A DNA stretch of 64,000 bases, taken from CAWIUB01 sp963839175. Its GTDB lineage: Bacteria > Actinomycetota > Actinomycetes > Mycobacteriales > Jatrophihabitantaceae. The notes under the pieces are model-generated. The model was not told the DNA's origin and ran no database searches. It was given only the letters and a program-made list of their open reading frames with translations. The first letter of the stretch is position 1, and every line of letters starts with the position of its first letter. Below, piece after piece: positions 61,428 to 64,000 of this stretch. The stretch spans positions 1 to 64,000 of the forward strand of contig CAWIUB010000002.1 in assembly GCA_963839175.1 (NCBI GenBank), given 5' to 3'. The translations under genes were made by a program, and so were the position numbers.

Positions 61428-61456
61428 ACGATACTCGCGGGCGCAGCGCCGCGCAA
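61428..61456 (-). promoter_or_regulatory. Predicted promoter of the rpsL operon
   Basis: On the minus strand TTGCGC (61456-61451), a 17-nt spacer and TATCGT (61433-61428) fit a housekeeping promoter. The leader would be about 300 nt and contains the 13-bp repeat array. The -10 hexamer and spacer length equal those of the predicted rplM promoter. Confidence 0.55.
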
Positions 61457-61669
61457 AACCGGGCGGAGGCCACCGCTTTGCCGGTCGAACCGGCCTGGGC
61501 ATGGTGGCTGCCCCCCGCACTGCACAGGCAAAGCGACAGGTCGGACTCCTCGTCGCGATCGAGCTCGACTGGGGTGACCCCGCCTGCGAAGCTGAGGTGA
61601 TGCCAAGGTTCGCCCACTACGGTGGACCCACTCCGGGGCGTCCGGCCTAGGCTCGAGCCAGGAGGACTC

Positions 61670-62569
61670 GTGGTCTTTCTCGTCGGCGTCGCCGCGGCCC
61701 TCTGCCTGGGCCTCGGCTACGTGCTGCAGCAGCGCGTGGCGGCTCGCGCGGCAGGGTCGGCGAAACGGGCAGCAGTCCGCCTGCTCTGGGAGCTGATGCA
61801 CCACAAGGTGTGGTGGGCCGGAATCGCCATGATGGTGGTGGGTCAGCTGCTGGGCGGGCTCGCCCTGCAGCTGGCGACCGTGGCAGTCGTCGAGCCGCTG
61901 CTTGCGGCCAACCTGCTCTTCGCGTTCGTGATCTCGGCGTTCCTGTCCGCCCAGCGGGTGCGCTGGCACGAGATTCTGGGAGCGCTGCTCCTGTGCGCCG
62001 CCCTCGGCGTTTTCATCGCGGTCGGTAACCCGCAGTCGTCCGACCATGCGAGACCCAACCGGGCTGTCGTCATTCTCGCAGTGTGCGTCGTCGCTGGCGT
62101 GGTCGCCGTGGTGGCGGCGTTCGGCAAGCGTCGCGGGCTGGTCGGCGAATCGATCCTGCTGGCAACCGGCGCGGGGCTGCTGTACGGGCTGCAGGACACC
62201 GCGACCCGGGCCGCGCTGCTCAATATCGACCGGCACGGAGTGGCCCAGCTGTTCCTGCACCTGTGGGTCTACGTGGTCCTCGCGGCGGCCGTCGTCGGTA
62301 TCGCCCTGTCGCAGAGCGCGTTCAAGGCCGCCCGCCTCGACTACTCGCTGCCGCCGATCGCTGCCGCCGAACCGGTCACCGGCATCGCGCTCGGCATCGC
62401 CCTGCTCGGCGACACCGTTTCGGTCAGCATTCCCGGCCTCGCAGCCGAGGCGGCCTGCCTGGTAGCCATGATCGTCGGCGTGATCTTCATCGGCCGGTCC
62501 AGGTCGCTGGCCGACCCCGGCATGCGGGTGTCGCACATCCCCGCGACGCTGGATGCGCAGCGACGCTGA
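61670..62569 (+). CDS. DMT-superfamily (EamA-like) membrane transporter
   Basis: The 299-residue protein has nine to ten predicted helices, for example FLVGVAAALCLGLGYVLQQR, IAMMVVGQLLGGLALQLATV, LLCAALGVFIAVG, and VVLAAAVVGIALSQSAFKA. VAVVEPLLAANLLFAFVISA and PIAAAEPVTGIALGIALLG are the paired motifs of drug/metabolite transporters. The GTG at 61670 follows GGAGGA at 61661; a GTG at 61622 is also in frame. Substrate unknown. It converges with hpnH, 5 bp apart. Confidence 0.85.
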   Translation: MVFLVGVAAALCLGLGYVLQQRVAARAAGSAKRAAVRLLWELMHHKVWWAGIAMMVVGQLLGGLALQLATVAVVEPLLAANLLFAFVISAFLSAQRVRWHEILGALLLCAALGVFIAVGNPQSSDHARPNRAVVILAVCVVAGVVAVVAAFGKRRGLVGESILLATGAGLLYGLQDTATRAALLNIDRHGVAQLFLHLWVYVVLAAAVVGIALSQSAFKAARLDYSLPPIAAAEPVTGIALGIALLGDTVSVSIPGLAAEAACLVAMIVGVIFIGRSRSLADPGMRVSHIPATLDAQRR

Positions 62570-62574
62570 TTACC

Positions 62575-63588
62575 TCAGCCCTGCTCCCGCATCGCGCGCA
62601 GGCTCTGCTTCAACGACCCCATGGTGGCCAACACCGCCGTCGGTTCGTAGCCGCAGTGCGCCATGCAGTTGTTGCAGCGCGGGTCCCTGCCCCGCCCGTA
62701 CTTGGACCAGTCGGTCGTCTCGACCAGCTCCCGGTAGGTCTTGGTGTAGCCGTCAGCCATCAGGTAGCAGGGCCGCTGCCAGCCGAGCAGCGAATAGGAC
62801 GGAATCCCCCAGGCCGTGCACTGGAAGTCGACCTTACCCTCGAGGAAGTCAAGGAACAGCGGCGAGTGGTTCAGCCGCCACCGCTTGCGATTGCCGTCGG
62901 CGAACGCCTTCTTGAACAGCTCGCGGGTTTCGGTGACCCCGAGGAAGTGGTCCTGGTCGGGGGCCTTCTCGTACGCGTAGGCGGGCGAGATCATCATCTG
63001 GTCGACCTTGACCTCGTCGTTGAGGAAGTTCAGCACGTCGATGACAGTCTGCGGGGTGTCGGTGTTGAAGAACGTCGAGTTCGTGGTTACGCGAAATCCC
63101 CGTTCCTTGAGAAAGGAGACAGCCGCTATGGCTTCATCGAACACGCCGTCCTTGGCCACCGACTCGTCGTGCCGCTCGCGCAGCCCGTCGATGTGGATGG
63201 CGAACGCGAAGTAGGGCGACGGCGTGAAGCTGAATTTGTCCCAGCGCTTGCGGACCAGCTCCGCGTTGGTGCAGAGGTACACGTACTTCTTGCGCTTGAC
63301 CAGCTCGTTGACCATGACGTCGATCTGCGGGTGCATCATCGGCTCGCCTCCGGCGATGGAGACCATCGGGGCGCCGGACTCCTCGATCGCCGCCACGGCG
63401 CGTTCGACCGGCATCCGCTGGCGCAGCAAGTCGTGCGGCTGCTGGATCTTGCCGCAGCCGTTGCACTTGAGGTTGCAGGCGAACAGCGGCTCGAGCTCGA
63501 CGATCAGCGGAAACTTCTCGACCTTGCGGATCTTCTTCGAGAAGAGGTACCAGCCGATGCGTGCGCTCTGCCGCATAGGGATTGCCAC
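62575..63588 (-). CDS. hpnH: Radical SAM adenosyl-hopene transferase
   Basis: The 337-residue protein adds adenosine to diploptene in hopanoid synthesis. The cluster motif Cys38-x3-Cys42-x2-Cys45 is in LFACNLKCNGCGK; VSIAGGEPMMHPQ is the SAM-binding GGE. A C-terminal cysteine group (RCNNCMAHCGYEP) is typical of HpnH. The GTG at 63588 overlaps the ispH stop by one base, so the gene is coupled to the isoprenoid enzyme. Other hopanoid genes are outside the window. Confidence 0.95.
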   Translation of the reverse strand: MAIPMRQSARIGWYLFSKKIRKVEKFPLIVELEPLFACNLKCNGCGKIQQPHDLLRQRMPVERAVAAIEESGAPMVSIAGGEPMMHPQIDVMVNELVKRKKYVYLCTNAELVRKRWDKFSFTPSPYFAFAIHIDGLRERHDESVAKDGVFDEAIAAVSFLKERGFRVTTNSTFFNTDTPQTVIDVLNFLNDEVKVDQMMISPAYAYEKAPDQDHFLGVTETRELFKKAFADGNRKRWRLNHSPLFLDFLEGKVDFQCTAWGIPSYSLLGWQRPCYLMADGYTKTYRELVETTDWSKYGRGRDPRCNNCMAHCGYEPTAVLATMGSLKQSLRAMREQG

Positions 63589-64000
63589 TAGTCCGAGACC
63601 TCCTTGGGCAGGGAGAACACGATGTCCTCCCGGGTCACCTCGCGTTCGATCACGTCAACCGGGCCGAGGCCACGAAGTGTTCCGATCACCTCGTCCACCA
63701 GATGCGGCGGTGCCGACGCTCCGGCCGTCAGGCCCACGCTGCGCGCGTCAGTGATCCACTCTGGCGCAATACTCGCCGCGTCGTCCACCAGATAAGCGGG
63801 CGTGCCGGCACGCTCGGCCACCTCGACCAACCGCTTGGAGTTGGAGGAGTTCTCCGAACCAAGCACGATCACCACGTCGCACTCCTCGGCGATGGCCAGG
63901 ACCGCCTGCTGGCGGTTGGTCGTGGCATAGCAGATGTCCTCGGTGGGCGGGGCCTGCAGCAGCGGGAAGCGCTCGCGCAGCACGTCGACGACCGTTGCCG
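63588..64000 (-). CDS. ispH: 4-hydroxy-3-methylbut-2-enyl diphosphate reductase, 3' part
   Basis: Only the C-terminal 136 codons are in the window; the gene continues past 64000. Visible are the [4Fe-4S] ligand cysteine in DICYATTNRQQAV, VVIVLGSENSSNSKRLVEVA, and GLTAGASAPPHLVDEVI, the standard end of IspH. It makes IPP and DMAPP, the precursors for the hopanoid modified by the next gene. Confidence 0.96.
   Translation of the reverse strand, partial: ATVVDVLRERFPLLQAPPTEDICYATTNRQQAVLAIAEECDVVIVLGSENSSNSKRLVEVAERAGTPAYLVDDAASIAPEWITDARSVGLTAGASAPPHLVDEVIGTLRGLGPVDVIEREVTREDIVFSLPKEVSD

Larger units (their letters stand above)
61118..61669. other. Divergent regulatory region between rpsL and the transporter gene
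   Basis: About 550 bp without a gene. It holds the predicted rpsL promoter, the 13-bp repeat array and the start region of the transporter. I see no further conserved structure. Confidence 0.6.

Overview
The window is high-GC DNA from an actinobacterium. Evidence for this is a WhiB regulator beside a His-tailed GroEL, an Ada-AlkA fusion followed by ogt, an actinobacterial DUF5319 protein, a DUF222/HNH protein, many GTG starts, and gene order that matches blocks of the Mycobacterium tuberculosis chromosome (groESL-tsaD-rimI-tsaB-tsaE-alr; glmM-rpsI-rplM; truA-rplQ-rpoA-rpsD-rpsK-rpsM-rpmJ-infA; map-adk-secY to rpsL). I cannot resolve the family or genus from sequence alone. No rRNA, tRNA or CRISPR array was seen.

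Layout. 0.36-6.8 kb: a DyP-type peroxidase, the alkylation-repair pair ada-alkA/ogt, a UDP-glucuronate decarboxylase gene fused in frame to a broken IS110-family transposase, a decayed spacer, and a VapBC-like pair with a substituted catalytic residue plus a frameshifted antitoxin relic. 6.8-25.7 kb: housekeeping genes (pth, rplY, ispE, whiB, groEL/groES under a CIRCE operator, the t6A genes tsaD/tsaB/tsaE with rimI, an alpha/beta hydrolase, alr, nnr, acpS, a ferredoxin-NADP reductase), interspersed with two toxin-antitoxin-like modules and frameshifted genes (ltrA-like and helicase-associated). 25.8-28.2 kb: glmM, rpsI, rplM. 28.4-37.1 kb: accessory genes (a YidB-like frameshifted gene, a VWA protein, HNH/DUF222, a serine-hydrolase pseudogene, an ABC-F ATPase, a FAD-linked oxidase, a small hydrolase). 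37.1-61.1 kb: an almost unbroken minus-strand run of translation genes from truA back to rpsL, including rpoA, secY, adk, map, tuf and fusA; a permease/deaminase chimera and a small membrane protein sit between map and infA. 61.6-64 kb: a DMT-like transporter, then hpnH and the 3' part of ispH.

The most unusual feature is in the spaces between the ribosomal-protein genes. At least eleven gaps contain related imperfect repeats, all in the same orientation relative to transcription and mostly beginning at the stop codon of the upstream gene. Read on the coding strand they carry two modules, one near GTGAGCATCGC and one near ATGAGCGCTCGCGCGAAGAG. In most gaps they form very short open frames whose stop codons overlap or abut the start codon of the next ribosomal gene (ATGA, GTGA, TAATG, TGATG, TAGTG junctions). 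A second, unrelated 69-bp inverted-repeat element does the same between rplN and rplX. These look like mobile intergenic repeats that keep translation continuous through polycistronic mRNA. The reading frames are seen in the sequence; their translation and any function are inference.

Several genes carry single-base frameshifts (6.68, 17.78, 22.03 and 28.81 kb) and one carries two (about 32.70 and 33.24 kb). Some may be genuine decay in accessory regions, others sequencing or assembly error; the raw reads would decide.
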